Assembly: GCA_031260455.1 (NCBI GenBank)
Contig: JAIRJW010000051.1
Location: forward strand, 1-64,000
From: Fluviicola sp.
GTDB taxonomy: Bacteria; Bacteroidota; Bacteroidia; Flavobacteriales_D; Crocinitomicaceae
Reading direction: 5' to 3'
Length of the DNA stretch: 64,000 bases
Made by a program: the position numbers and the translations under genes. Each line of letters opens with the position of its first letter. Positions within the stretch are counted from its first letter, which is position 1. Below the pieces are notes generated by a model. That model saw nothing but the letters and a program-made list of their open reading frames with translations. It had not been told where the DNA came from and did no database searches. Shown here in pieces: positions 8,612-18,139 of the stretch.

Positions 8612-11239
8612 TCAATTCAAACTTGCCAGTTTTTCTTCCAGAACGGCAATTTTCTGCAAAGCATCCGCTTCTTTTTTGCGTTCATTGGCCAAAACCTGTT
8701 CCGGTGCACCGTTTACAAATTTCTCATTGCTGAGTTTGCCCTGAACACTTTTCAGGAATCCTTTGGTATAGTTCAATTCCTCTTCCATTTTTTCCTTTTC
8801 CGCCATTACATCAACCACATCACCAAAAGGAATGAAATACTCATTGGACTGAACCAGGAATGAATTCGCATTATTCACTTTCTCACTCGTGTATTCCATC
8901 AGAGACAGATTCCCCATTTTCAGGATTACCGGGTCAAATGCCGGATCAATCTCATTGTTCTTTTTCACAAACAACTCAATATGTACTTTGTTGGCAATAC
9001 TATTCTTCTTACGGATATTCCGAATGTTTGTGACTACTTCTTCTGCAATTACAAACTGTTTCAATACATCTGTGTTGAATGGTTCTACTGTAGGCCATTT
9101 CGCAATAATGATATCTTCACCTTCCTGCCGCTCACACAACAAATGCCACAGTTCCTCTGCAACAAACGGAGTGAACGGCTGCAATAAACACAACAATTTC
9201 TCAAAGAATACAATGGTTTGATCCATCGTTACCTGATCGATCGGTTGTTCGTATCCCGGTTTAATCATCTCCAGGTACCACGCACAAAAATCGTCCCAAA
9301 TCAACTTGTAAATTGCCATCAATGCTTCAGAAATCTTGAATTTCGTCATCAGATCATTGATATTTTCCAATTCCTGGTTGAAACGGGCATGGAACCACTC
9401 AATTGCTTTTTGAGACGCTTTTGGTTGTTCAATCAGTTTCACTTCCCAACCTTTTACCAAACGCGCAGCATTCCATATCTTGTTGGTGAAATTTCTTCCC
9501 TGTTCACACTGACTTGAATCGAATGGTAAATCGTTTCCTGCCGGGGAGGAAATCAAAATTCCCAAACGCACTCCATCTGCTCCGTATTTCTCAATCAATT
9601 CAATCGGATCCGGAGAGTTTCCCAGCGATTTAGACATCTTACGTCCCAGTTTATCGCGAACAATTCCAGTATAATACACATTTCTGAAAGGCAGTTCTCC
9701 CATATATTCATATCCTGCAATAATCATACGTGCTACCCAGAAGAACATGATTTCCGGAGCTGTTACCAAGTCATTGGTCGGATAGTAATAGCTGATCTCT
9801 TTATTTCCCGGATCGGTCAATCCCTTGAATACGGAAATCGGCCACAACCAGGAGGAGAACCACGTATCCAATACGTCTTCATCCTGTTTCAGATCAATTG
9901 TTGCAATGTTTCTCCCCGCTTTCTCAGAAGCCAGTTTTACCGCTTCATCTGCCGTTTTAGCAATGACATAATCTTCCGGGCCTTCTCCGAAATACCACGC
10001 CGGAATCCGGTGTCCCCACCACAACTGGCGTGAAATACACCAGTCTTTTACGTTTTCCATCCAATGACGGTACGTATTCTTGAATTTATCCGGATGGAAC
10101 GCAATATTTCCGTTCATAACGTTTTCCAGTGCTGGCTGTGCCAATTCTTTCATCGACACGAACCATTGCAGTGACAAACGCGGTTCAATCACACAGTTTG
10201 TTCTTTCGGAGTATCCGATCTTGTTGATGTGATCTTCTACTTTTACCAGGTAACCTTTATCATCCAGTTCCTTCGCAATTTCCTTCCGCACATCGAAACG
10301 ATCCATCCCCGCATAGTGCAAACCGTGTTCATTTATGATTCCGTTATCGTAGAAAATATCAATCGTTTCCAGGTCGTATTTCTTTCCCAATTCGTAATCA
10401 TTTACATCGTGTGCCGGTGTTACTTTCAAACATCCCGTACCGAATTCCATTTCTACGTATTCATCACAAATGATCGGAACTGTGCGGTTTGCAACCGGAA
10501 CAATCGCATGTTTCCCATGCAAACGCTTGTAGCGCGGATCATCCGGGTGGATACAGATTGCCGAATCTCCCAGGATTGTCTCCGGACGGGTTGTTGCAAT
10601 TGTCAGCCACTCATCATCTGTCCCTGCAATTTTATAACGAACGTGAAACAATTTCGAGTTCACTTCTTTATGAATTACCTCTTCATCAGAAAGTGCTGTT
10701 CTCGCTTCCGGATCCCAGTTAATCATCCGGACTCCGCGGTAAATTTTCCCTTTTTTGTACAAGTCAATAAACACGTTGATTACCGAATCGGAATACTCCG
10801 GATCCATAGTAAACGCCGTTCTTTCCCAATCACAGGATGCTCCAAGCTTTTTCAACTGCTGCAAAATCACGCCTCCATATTTCTCTTTCCAGTCAAATGC
10901 GTGTTTCAAAAATTCTTCGCGCGAAAGATCGGATTTTTTGATCCCTTCCTGACGCAGTTTTTGAACCACTTTAGCTTCAGTAGCAATGGATGCGTGGTCC
11001 GTTCCCGGAACCCAACAGGCATTTTTTCCTTCCATCCGTGCCTTGCGAATCAACACATCCTGGATGGTATTGTTCAACATGTGTCCCATGTGCAAGACTC
11101 CCGTTACATTTGGCGGAGGAATAACGACGGTAAACGGCTCACGATCATCCGGTTCTGAATGAAAGTAACCCTTAGCCATCCAATGGCTGTACCATCGTTC
11201 TTCTGCCAAACGGGGTTCGTATGTCTTTGGAATTTCCAT
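8612..11239 (-). CDS. valS: Valine-tRNA ligase
   Basis: Class I aminoacyl-tRNA synthetase of 875 residues that charges tRNA-Val with valine and edits mischarged threonine. The HIGH signature is HMGH (residues 50-53, in [14 protein letters not shown]) and the KMSKS loop is in [10 protein letters not shown] (about 535). The editing domain lies between them ([13 protein letters not shown]). The protein ends in a coiled-coil arm (about 805-875) rich in Glu and Lys, as usual for ValRS. It is monocistronic, with a consensus promoter just upstream and a strong terminator downstream. It diverges from the DUF2459 gene. Confidence 0.98.
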   Translation of the reverse strand: MEIPKTYEPRLAEERWYSHWMAKGYFHSEPDDREPFTVVIPPPNVTGVLHMGHMLNNTIQDVLIRKARMEGKNACWVPGTDHASIATEAKVVQKLRQEGIKKSDLSREEFLKHAFDWKEKYGGVILQQLKKLGASCDWERTAFTMDPEYSDSVINVFIDLYKKGKIYRGVRMINWDPEARTALSDEEVIHKEVNSKLFHVRYKIAGTDDEWLTIATTRPETILGDSAICIHPDDPRYKRLHGKHAIVPVANRTVPIICDEYVEMEFGTGCLKVTPAHDVNDYELGKKYDLETIDIFYDNGIINEHGLHYAGMDRFDVRKEIAKELDDKGYLVKVEDHINKIGYSERTNCVIEPRLSLQWFVSMKELAQPALENVMNGNIAFHPDKFKNTYRHWMENVKDWCISRQLWWGHRIPAWYFGEGPEDYVIAKTADEAVKLASEKAGRNIATIDLKQDEDVLDTWFSSWLWPISVFKGLTDPGNKEISYYYPTNDLVTAPEIMFFWVARMIIAGYEYMGELPFRNVYYTGIVRDKLGRKMSKSLGNSPDPIELIEKYGADGVRLGILISSPAGNDLPFDSSQCEQGRNFTNKIWNAARLVKGWEVKLIEQPKASQKAIEWFHARFNQELENINDLMTKFKISEALMAIYKLIWDDFCAWYLEMIKPGYEQPIDQVTMDQTIVFFEKLLCLLQPFTPFVAEELWHLLCERQEGEDIIIAKWPTVEPFNTDVLKQFVIAEEVVTNIRNIRKKNSIANKVHIELFVKKNNEIDPAFDPVILKMGNLSLMEYTSEKVNNANSFLVQSNEYFIPFGDVVDVMAEKEKMEEELNYTKGFLKSVQGKLSNEKFVNGAPEQVLANERKKEADALQKIAVLEEKLASLN

Positions 11240-11268
11240 GTTGTAAAATTATTTTATTGAATAAAGTA

Positions 11269-11298
11269 CAAAAATACTAAAACAGCCCCATTTCACAA
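11269..11298 (-). promoter_or_regulatory. Promoter of valS
   Basis: On the minus strand: TTG (11296-11298), 19 bases, TATTTTTG (11269-11276). This is a full match to the Bacteroidota housekeeping promoter TTG-N19-TAnnTTTG, with the start codon 29 bases further on. Confidence 0.8.
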
Positions 11299-11374
11299 GG
11301 AACAAATCACTTCCCGCGCAACAATTATCCCGAAGATCGAATTGCTTTTTTCCTATTTTTGTTCAAACACCCCC

Positions 11375-12058
11375 ATGAAAAAAGCTTGGAAAATACTCGC
11401 TGCAAGTATTCGGATTTTTTTCGAATTACTCTTGGTGTTCATTTGTACCTACATCTTCATTTTTCTTTTGCTTTCGCCATTCACGGTTTCAAAGGAAATA
11501 ACAACTGATCCAAAAACAGAACTCATTTACATCAGTTCCAACGGTATTCATTCGGATGTAATTCTTCCCATCCGTCATCCTTTGATGAACTGGGAAACAA
11601 CTTTGAATATACAGCAAATGCTGGCTGTGGACACGTTTCAAACGCATCTCAAATTCGGATGGGGCGATAAAAATTTCTTTCTCCGCACAAAGGAATGGAG
11701 CGATATGGAAGTAGGAACGGTTGTTGGCACAGTATTCGGACGAAGTCCTGGAGCTATGCACCTGATTTTATGTACTCCAAAAGACCTGGATAAAGCAAGC
11801 CTGGTGAAAATCAGACTGACCGGGAAGCAATATCAACGGCTTTGCTCTTTTGTAAAGCACAGTTTTTTGTTTGAAAACAGGAAGGTGAAAATGATTGAAA
11901 ACCACCCTTATGGAACTTATGATTTCTTTTTTGATTCGAGTCTTGAGTACAATATGACATATACCTGTAATACCTGGACAAATAATGCACTCAAGCAAGC
12001 TGGGCAGCACGTTGGAATCTGGACTCCTTTTAAAGGAGCCATTTTTTCAAAATTCTGA
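11375..12058 (+). CDS. DUF2459 (TIGR02117-like) membrane protein
   Basis: Protein of 227 residues with one N-terminal transmembrane segment (about 8-33) and a domain typical of the DUF2459 family, marked by ISSNGIHSDVILPI near the start, FGWGDKNFF in the middle, and TYTCNTWTNNALKQAG near the end. Biochemical role unknown. A conserved His, Cys and Asn pattern hints at a hydrolase-like fold, which is speculation. The Met at 11375 is chosen over the one at 11342 because it begins the basic-hydrophobic signal (MKKAWKIL). A TATTTTTG box at 11354-11361 could be its -7 element, but no TTG lies at the right distance. Confidence 0.8.
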   Translation: MKKAWKILAASIRIFFELLLVFICTYIFIFLLLSPFTVSKEITTDPKTELIYISSNGIHSDVILPIRHPLMNWETTLNIQQMLAVDTFQTHLKFGWGDKNFFLRTKEWSDMEVGTVVGTVFGRSPGAMHLILCTPKDLDKASLVKIRLTGKQYQRLCSFVKHSFLFENRKVKMIENHPYGTYDFFFDSSLEYNMTYTCNTWTNNALKQAGQHVGIWTPFKGAIFSKF

Positions 12059-12179
12059 AAATTACCAGGGTAGAGGGAATAAATAATTTATCTATGCAGG
12101 AGCTGGCTTACTCTCTTTTGTCTCGGCAAATTTGCCCTAAACACTCTAACACATTGTAAATTAGCAATTTAAGCTTTTG

Positions 12180-12264
12180 CGGAGAGTGAGGGATTCGAAC
12201 CCCCGGTACCTCTCGGTACAACGGTTTTCAAGACCGCCGCAATCGACCACTCTGCCAACTCTCC
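12180..12264 (-). tRNA. tRNA-Ser (anticodon UGA)
   Basis: Complete class II tRNA of about 85 nt. The acceptor stem GGAGAGT/ACTCTCC is perfect. The anticodon loop CTTGAAA gives anticodon TGA, which reads UCA and related serine codons. A long variable arm (TGTACCGAGAGGTACC) and the T arm GGGGGTTCGAATCCC are clear. The 3' CCA is not encoded. Confidence 0.97.
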
Positions 12265-12268
12265 GCGA

Positions 12269-12298
12269 CAAAAGTAGTGCTATTTTCCTTTTCGACAA
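12269..12298 (-). promoter_or_regulatory. Promoter of tRNA-Ser
   Basis: On the minus strand: TTG (12296-12298), 19 bases, TACTTTTG (12269-12276), ending four bases before the mature tRNA 5' end. Full consensus match and ideal position. Confidence 0.85.
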
Positions 12299-12438
12299 AT
12301 GTTAAGCGAAAAAAAATAAAAGTTATTTACTTGTTATCTGAGAATCAGTACCGTTTAATCAATGATTTTCCTATTAAGAAGAATGATTTTCGGTAAATCC
12401 CTGTAATTTCACTAACTTTACGTGACATATTGTGCATT

Positions 12439-13893
12439 ATGAAAAATTTATTGTTGGTGACTATCTTTTTATTTGTTCTTGTTTCAAATTCTTTTGGACA
12501 GCGAAATCAAATGAAAGCGTTTATCGATTACAAAAATTATTATTCTCCTGAACAAGGTCCTTACATTGATTTGCAATTTCAATTTGTTGCGTACACGATT
12601 CAGTTTGCTGCGGTCGATTCCGTTCTGCAAGCCAAAGTGGCAGTTACTGCTGTTGTTACCAGCGAACCGAGCGGAGATACTGTTTATACCAATGGATTTG
12701 TACTGGAAAGCCCGAGAATGCGCGATTCCATCGTAGAGGATTTCTTTGACAACATCCATATTCCATTGCAACCTGGAAATTATACGGCACATCTGAATTT
12801 AACGGATATATTTTCAAAAGGAAAATCGCTGGAAGGAAAAGTGGAAATTCATGTTCCTGAAAAAATATCCTCCGTATCTATTTCGGATATCCTGATTGCA
12901 GAAGTAGCAACACCGAGTAACAACCCGGAATCTCCTTTCCAGAAAAGCGGCTATGAAATCATTCCGCGGATCTCGAATTTCTACAGTCAGACCATGACGC
13001 GGATTCCTTACTACGTGGAACTGTACAACACAAACCAGATTCAGGATAGCACATTCGGACTGAGACAACAAGTCATTTCATCTGCTACCAATCAGGTAAT
13101 GCCAGGCTTTTCCCGTTTCACGAAAATCAAGCCGGAGCCTGTTGTGCCAATCTTCCGGAATATGGATATTTCCAAACTTCCTTCAGGATCTTATCACCTG
13201 ACCCTGGAAATCATCGACCGGAGTAACAAGACAATCGGACAGGCCGCTGATTACTTCTTTGAGCGCATCAACGATATTGAAATGGATCAGGATGTGGATA
13301 ACATTATCCTGAATCCGGAATTCCAGGCTTCCATCACGGAAGATTCCCTGAAATATTACCTGGCAAGCCTGGTCCCGATCGCGAGACCTGCCGAGGTGAA
13401 ATCCATTATGAAAACTTTAAAGGCAAACAGCCCGGATTTGTGTCGTAAACATATTCAGCAATTCTGGATTCAGACAGCCGGAAACAACGCCTACAACCAA
13501 TGGTTGATTTACAAGAAAAACGTTGCCCTGGTTGAAGCCAACTACGGAAACAATTTCCAGAGTGGTTTTGAAACCGACCGCGGGCGCGTGTACCTGCAAT
13601 ACGGACAACCGAATACCATCATCGTACGGGAAACATCACCGTCCGAATATCCATACGAAATCTGGCATTACTATAAGATTAAAACCTTCAGCAACAAACG
13701 CTTTGTGTTCTACAACCCAGATCTGGTAAACAATGGTTATCGTTTACTGCATTCCGATATGGTTGGGGAGCAGCAGAACTACAAATGGCAGGAAATGCTG
13801 GTTAAAAGAAATACCTCCAACATGAATGTTGACAGCTCCACCGGAACGAGTCAGTATGGTTCAAACAGTGGTTATTATTACAAACAAGATTAA
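12439..13893 (+). CDS. GWxTD domain-containing secreted protein
   Basis: Protein of 484 residues with a signal peptide (MKNLLLVTIFLFVLVSNSFGQ, cleavage after about residue 21). The C-terminal third carries the family signature as GFETDRGRVYLQYGQP, with Phe instead of Trp in the GWxTD motif, followed by YPYEIWHYY. The family is widespread in Bacteroidota and of unknown function; it is probably periplasmic or surface-attached. The N-terminal two thirds are beta-rich and contain no motif I recognise. The extreme C-terminus is Ser/Gly/Tyr-rich. The glycosyltransferase gene starts 8 bases downstream, suggesting co-transcription. Confidence 0.85.
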   Translation: MKNLLLVTIFLFVLVSNSFGQRNQMKAFIDYKNYYSPEQGPYIDLQFQFVAYTIQFAAVDSVLQAKVAVTAVVTSEPSGDTVYTNGFVLESPRMRDSIVEDFFDNIHIPLQPGNYTAHLNLTDIFSKGKSLEGKVEIHVPEKISSVSISDILIAEVATPSNNPESPFQKSGYEIIPRISNFYSQTMTRIPYYVELYNTNQIQDSTFGLRQQVISSATNQVMPGFSRFTKIKPEPVVPIFRNMDISKLPSGSYHLTLEIIDRSNKTIGQAADYFFERINDIEMDQDVDNIILNPEFQASITEDSLKYYLASLVPIARPAEVKSIMKTLKANSPDLCRKHIQQFWIQTAGNNAYNQWLIYKKNVALVEANYGNNFQSGFETDRGRVYLQYGQPNTIIVRETSPSEYPYEIWHYYKIKTFSNKRFVFYNPDLVNNGYRLLHSDMVGEQQNYKWQEMLVKRNTSNMNVDSSTGTSQYGSNSGYYYKQD

Positions 13894-13901
13894 ACCGATT
13901 T

Positions 13902-14930
13902 GTGCAGCATCCTGACATCGCCGTTGTTATTCTGAACTGGAATGGCAAACACTTTTTAGAACAGTTCCTTCCACAAGTCATTACCTGGTCAAAACCATTC
14001 CGGGTAGTACTTGCCGATAATGCCTCCACGGACGATTCCGTTTCATGGACCCGGGATCAATTTCCCGATCTGGAAATCATAGTCCATAAATCAAACGGCG
14101 GGTTCGCCCAGGGATACAACGATGCTTTAAAACAAGTTCAGGCAGATTATTATGTTTTATTGAACAGCGATGTGGAAGTCAGTGAAAACTGGCTTTTGCC
14201 ATTGGTAGAAACCATGAAAAATCCACAGGTAGCTGGTTGTCAGCCCAAAGTTCACTCCTTTCGGGTCAAAGGGGATTTTGAACATGCTGGCGCTTCAGGA
14301 GGATTCCTGGACAAATACCATTATCCGTTTTGCCGGGGAAGAATCATGGATCACGTAGAAAAAGACGAAGGGCAATATGATTATCCTACCCGGATTTTCT
14401 GGGCTACAGGAGCTTGCCTAATGATTCGGGCGAATTTGTACTGGGAAGCTGGCGGGCTCGATGAGCGTTTTTTTGCACATATGGAAGAAATTGATTTGTG
14501 CTGGCGCATCCAGCGTCTGGGCTTGCATTTTGAGGTCAATCCGCAAAGCATGGTATACCATGTAGGAGGTGGAACACTGAATTACATGAATCCCCGGAAA
14601 ACCTTTTTGAATTTCCGGAATAGTTTACTAATGATTCATAAAAACCATCGGAAAGGACTGGCTTACGTGCTTTTCAGAAGGTTATGTTTCGACGGTCTTG
14701 CAGCTTTTGTGTTTTTATTTAAAGGGCAGTTTCCTCACTTTTGGGCAGTTTTCAGAGCACATATATCTTTCTACAAACATATCCCTTCCAGCATACGCGA
14801 GCGCAGAAAATGGAAAAAACGCGACACAAAAGCCCCGGTTCATCTTTACCGGGGAAGTATTCTTTGGGCACTTTATATCCAAAAAGTTACTAAATTCAAG
14901 GACTTGAACCAGCGAAAATTTGATTTGTAA
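13902..14930 (+). CDS. Family 2 glycosyltransferase
   Basis: GT-A fold glycosyltransferase of 342 residues, close to the rhamnosyltransferase (WbbL-like) branch. Motifs: VVILNWNG at the start, LADNASTDDSV, LLNSDVEVSE for nucleotide-sugar and metal binding, a tryptophan-glycine acceptor loop, and DERFFAHMEEIDLCWRIQ with the likely catalytic acidic residues. The C-terminal region is hydrophobic (AAFVFLFKG) and may touch the membrane. It starts with GTG, 8 bases after the GWxTD gene, and its TAA stop shares one base with the ATG of the DUF1801 gene, so the three genes form one transcription unit. Likely role in cell-surface polysaccharide assembly; donor and acceptor unknown. Confidence 0.92.
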   Translation: MQHPDIAVVILNWNGKHFLEQFLPQVITWSKPFRVVLADNASTDDSVSWTRDQFPDLEIIVHKSNGGFAQGYNDALKQVQADYYVLLNSDVEVSENWLLPLVETMKNPQVAGCQPKVHSFRVKGDFEHAGASGGFLDKYHYPFCRGRIMDHVEKDEGQYDYPTRIFWATGACLMIRANLYWEAGGLDERFFAHMEEIDLCWRIQRLGLHFEVNPQSMVYHVGGGTLNYMNPRKTFLNFRNSLLMIHKNHRKGLAYVLFRRLCFDGLAAFVFLFKGQFPHFWAVFRAHISFYKHIPSSIRERRKWKKRDTKAPVHLYRGSILWALYIQKVTKFKDLNQRKFDL

Positions 14931-15331
14931 TGAGTACTTCTCTAACCATTTTTCTGGGAGCTTACCCGCAAACCGTTCAGGAGCTTTTTCTCGAAACCCT
15001 GGATTTACTGGATCGTGAATTGCCGAACAGTCAACAGGAACTGGATATTCCGGCTAAAATGCTTGCTTTCAGTTATGGTCCCGGGTACAAAGGGATGATC
15101 TGTGTATTATTTCCATCTCAAAAAGGAGTCAAGCTTTCTTTCAGTAAAGGAGCAGAACTCGCAAAAAAACACCCTTTACTGACCGGATCAGGAAAGAAAA
15201 CCCGCTACGTGGAGATTACCAAAGCGCTTTTAAAGAAAAAAGAACTAATTGAAATCATCCGAAGCGCCAAACTTCAACACCAAATGACTCAGGGTAATGA
15301 ATTACTGATCCCTAATGCAAAAAAATCGTAA
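14930..15331 (+). CDS. DUF1801 / YdhG-like small protein
   Basis: Cytoplasmic protein of 133 residues resembling the DUF1801 (YdhG/YjbR-like) fold: FSYGPGYKGMICVLFPSQKGVKLSFSKG followed by KTRYVEITKALLKKKELI. Such proteins are small and of unknown biochemical role. The start codon overlaps the preceding stop (TAATG), showing translational coupling. A second, more typical DUF1801 protein lies at 51715-52173. Confidence 0.75.
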   Translation: MSTSLTIFLGAYPQTVQELFLETLDLLDRELPNSQQELDIPAKMLAFSYGPGYKGMICVLFPSQKGVKLSFSKGAELAKKHPLLTGSGKKTRYVEITKALLKKKELIEIIRSAKLQHQMTQGNELLIPNAKKS

Positions 15332-15469
15332 TTCAATATCTTTATGAAACAGATTCTGGCAACCGTTTTTTTCCTGTTCCGGAGCATTATTTGAAAATAC
15401 ACAAAATACCTCTCCCCTACATCTGGCACAGGACAAGCAAATTATTCAAAACAATTGAAAGGACAATAA

Positions 15470-16306
15470 TCAGTGCTTTTTGACGTGGTTGGTCAACTGG
15501 AACTGCACTCCGAAAACCACATTGTACTGCATGAAAAAGAAATGCTGGCTTGCCTTGTCTGCAGGGCTTTTCGTAGTCCGGATATCAGGCATGTGAATGA
15601 ACCCGTATTTTGCTTCGCTTTGAATGAAGAAGTATTTGAAAAAATTCAGTTTTAACGCTCCAACCAACCCGATTCCGTAACCTGCCAGATGGAATTCATC
15701 GTGACGAGGATTTCCAAGCAAGGTTGTATTTGTTCGGGGCACCAGCAAACCGAATCCGATTCCTTCGTTTACACTTAAGTTGAAATGTTTCACATTGACC
15801 AGGGCATCCGAGCGGCGCACCTCCGCATTCAGATAGTTCAATCCGTCTGTGTGTTCAAATTTCAGAAATGAAGTATCCAGGTACATATTCTGATTATTGT
15901 AAACTCCATCATAAGGCGTTCCGGAATTCTCAATGTGCCCGTCCATTTTTACTGTCTGATAGTTTTTCATCACATATTTCATGTGGTCTGATCCAATGGA
16001 AATTTCATATTTATCCCTGAAATAGTACCCCAAACGCAGGTTATACTGCGGAATGGTCATCGTACCCGGGTTGAAATACAAATTAGCGCGGAAAACCGAC
16101 TGGCGGTCATTCGCAATAACTTTATTTAATGTGAAATCGTATGAATTGCCTTTAAAAGTGATGTTTGATTTCGTATAAGCATCGCGGTTCCAACCCCAAT
16201 AGATATAAAACGACCCTTTTTTATTCGGTTTCCAGATTTCAATTTTATCCTGGGAAAAGACCGGGAAAGCTAATACTAAAGCCAAAAGAAGAATTACAGA
16301 TTTCAT
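15470..16306 (-). CDS. Secreted or outer-membrane protein, Bacteroidota-specific
   Basis: Protein of 278 residues with a clear signal peptide (MKSVILLLALVLAFPVFSQ). The remainder alternates hydrophobic and polar residues with many aromatic residues, as in a small beta-barrel. A segment FYIYWGWNRDAYTKSNITF near the N-terminus recalls a family of uncharacterised Bacteroidota outer-membrane proteins. The C-terminus ends in VVFGVQFQLTNHVKKH. Function unknown. A -7 type box (minus-strand TAATTTTG, 16323-16330) lies just upstream; a MITE-like element begins 22 bases further out, about where a -33 element would be expected. Confidence 0.7.
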   Translation of the reverse strand: MKSVILLLALVLAFPVFSQDKIEIWKPNKKGSFYIYWGWNRDAYTKSNITFKGNSYDFTLNKVIANDRQSVFRANLYFNPGTMTIPQYNLRLGYYFRDKYEISIGSDHMKYVMKNYQTVKMDGHIENSGTPYDGVYNNQNMYLDTSFLKFEHTDGLNYLNAEVRRSDALVNVKHFNLSVNEGIGFGLLVPRTNTTLLGNPRHDEFHLAGYGIGLVGALKLNFFKYFFIQSEAKYGFIHMPDIRTTKSPADKASQHFFFMQYNVVFGVQFQLTNHVKKH

Positions 16307-16721
16307 ACGCCTGATTTTGGTACAAAATTAGAAATCTTTTCTGCTGCTGGTGTTTAGAGCCTGTTTAAATTCCATCTAATTTCTTTGTTATGCGTCTTTT
16401 TGATTTATACTTCGTTTGATTTCTTAGACAGAATCACTCCATTATGCCTGCAAAATCTGCCTCGTATGAAACCAAAATCCGCTATAACAAATTTATGATA
16501 TAAAATTAAACAGGCTCTAAATTCATACCATATACGAAAATGCAGGCAATTATTTACCCGGAATAGAAATCATTCAAGGCTTTGCACCCTGCATGACGTC
16601 TTTCAGACTATGCTGCGTCTTCAAAAGCGCTGCTTTCCCTTCTTCTGAAAAGTCAGGTTTAACTGAAAAAGTTCACTCAAAAAACTACTGTTCTTTTTTT
16701 ACTCAACATTTAAGGTCAAAA
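16307..16721. other. Intergenic region holding a MITE-like element
   Basis: Non-coding gap of 415 bases. It contains the element at 16353-16521. The rest (16522-16721) is AT-rich and shows no promoter, hairpin or frame that I can support. Confidence 0.6.
16353..16521. mobile_element. MITE-like element with terminal inverted repeats
   Basis: A 169-bp non-coding stretch bounded by 19-base inverted repeats with one mismatch: TTTAGAGCCTGTTTAAATT (16353-16371) and its complement at 16503-16521. The interior encodes nothing. No direct target-site duplication is clear at the borders. The size, terminal repeats and lack of coding sequence fit a miniature inverted-repeat element or the two ends left by an internally deleted insertion sequence. 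Confidence 0.6.
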
Positions 16722-17156
16722 TCAATACCCGATCTTTCCGCGTTCATTTCCTTTAAACCACTCCAGCGCCAGGCGGTATCCGTCCATTCCGAAGCCCATG
16801 ATGGAACCAGCGCAAACCGCAGTAATGAATGAATTGTGACGAAATTCCTCACGCTGTGCCAGGTTACTGATATGCACTTCTATCACCGGAATCTGAATGC
16901 CCGAAATAGCATCACGAAGTGCTACACTGGTATGTGTGTACCCTCCCGCATTCAGGATAATTCCATGGTGATCCGAATCGTGAAGCGCGTTAATCAGTTC
17001 ACCTTCCACATTACTTTGTAAGTATTCCAGATTTCCCGGAAAAAGAGTTTTCAACTTCTCAAAATATGCTAAAAATGATTGATTTCCATAAATTTCAGGC
17101 TCACGTGTACCTAAAAGATTTAAATTCGGGCCGTTGAGAATCAGAATACGCATCAT
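16722..17156 (-). CDS. aroQ: Type II 3-dehydroquinate dehydratase
   Basis: Shikimate pathway enzyme of 144 residues that dehydrates 3-dehydroquinate to 3-dehydroshikimate; it forms a cytoplasmic dodecamer. The signature LNGPNLNLLGTREPEIYG opens the protein and holds the catalytic Tyr. LNAGGYTHTSVALRDAI and VEVHISNLAQREEFRHNS hold the substrate-binding and catalytic His residues. The length is normal. The gene can begin at either of two adjacent ATG codons (17156 or 17153). Its start overlaps the start of xerD on the other strand, so no intergenic promoter exists. Confidence 0.96.
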   Translation of the reverse strand: MMRILILNGPNLNLLGTREPEIYGNQSFLAYFEKLKTLFPGNLEYLQSNVEGELINALHDSDHHGIILNAGGYTHTSVALRDAISGIQIPVIEVHISNLAQREEFRHNSFITAVCAGSIMGFGMDGYRLALEWFKGNERGKIGY

Positions 17157-18061
17157 TGAAAAACTGGGAACATACGATTAGACAATTTATTCATTATCTG
17201 AAGATAGAGCGAGGATTGGCTGAAAATTCCGTTTTCGCCTATCAACAAGATATTGCTAAGTTACGCGACTTTTGCGAATCTTACACACTTTCTCCCGAAC
17301 ACATTCAGGCCGGACACCTCAAACAGTTTATTGCCGAACTGTATGACATGGGGCTGAGTCCGCGCAGCCAAGCACGTATTATCAGTGGCTGGAAACAGTT
17401 TTTCGATTTTTTGCTCCTGGAAGAAATCCGGAAAGATGATCCGTCCGAATCGCTGGAAATGCCAAAAACAGGCCGGAAACTTCCTGAAGTCCTGACCATC
17501 AAAGAAATTGATGCGATGATTGCCGCTATCGATTTGAGTACCAATGAAGGCCAGCGAAATAAAGCAATCCTGGAAACACTCTACAGTTGCGGATTACGTG
17601 TGAGCGAACTTGTTTCTTTGCGCTTTGAAGATTGCTTTTTCACCGAAGGTTTTATCCGTGTAATCGGGAAAGGCAATAAAGAACGACTGGTTCCAGTAAG
17701 TCCGAGCGTTATTGAGGAAGTGGGAATTTACGTCCAAACCGACCGGGAAAACGTACCGGTCAAAAAAGGACACGAAGCTTATGTTTTCCTGAACCGGCGC
17801 GGAGCACAATTAACGCGCGTTATGATTTTCACCATCATCAAACAACTGGCTGAAAAAGCGGAAATTCATAAAAACATCAGTCCGCATACATTCCGGCATT
17901 CTTTTGCCACACACCTCATTGAAGGCGGAGCAAACCTCCGGGCCGTACAAGACATGTTAGGACATGAAAACATTACGACAACTGAGATTTACACACACCT
18001 CGATCAGCGTTTTCTGCGCGATGCTATTTTAACATACCATCCGAGAAATAACGAAAATTAA
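17156..18061 (+). CDS. xerD: Site-specific tyrosine recombinase
   Basis: XerC/D-type recombinase of 301 residues that resolves chromosome dimers at dif. The N-terminal SAM-like core-binding domain spans about 1-85. The catalytic domain has Arg in SCGLRVSEL, Lys in GKGNKERLVP, HTFRHSFATHL with His and Arg, and LGHENITTTEIYTHL with the second His and the nucleophilic Tyr. The reading frame closes with TGA at 17135, and the best start is TTG at 17156, one base inside the aroQ start on the opposite strand. The naming follows family resemblance; XerC versus XerD is not settled by sequence alone. Confidence 0.92.
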   Translation: MKNWEHTIRQFIHYLKIERGLAENSVFAYQQDIAKLRDFCESYTLSPEHIQAGHLKQFIAELYDMGLSPRSQARIISGWKQFFDFLLLEEIRKDDPSESLEMPKTGRKLPEVLTIKEIDAMIAAIDLSTNEGQRNKAILETLYSCGLRVSELVSLRFEDCFFTEGFIRVIGKGNKERLVPVSPSVIEEVGIYVQTDRENVPVKKGHEAYVFLNRRGAQLTRVMIFTIIKQLAEKAEIHKNISPHTFRHSFATHLIEGGANLRAVQDMLGHENITTTEIYTHLDQRFLRDAILTYHPRNNEN

Positions 18062-18139
18062 TTATTGATAAATTGCTCTAGTCTTAAGCCTTGTTTTAAT
18101 CTGAATCAAGTTCCATTTGCAGTTTCCACAGTTATTCTG

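Noticed and set aside
10229-11158. A 309-codon open frame antisense to valS
   Set aside because: Complement of strongly conserved valS codons; composition (many Phe, Ile, Cys) is typical of antisense shadow.
12125-12136. 12-bp palindrome GGCAAATTTGCC downstream of tRNA-Ser
   Set aside because: Short, single occurrence, no T-run; could be chance.
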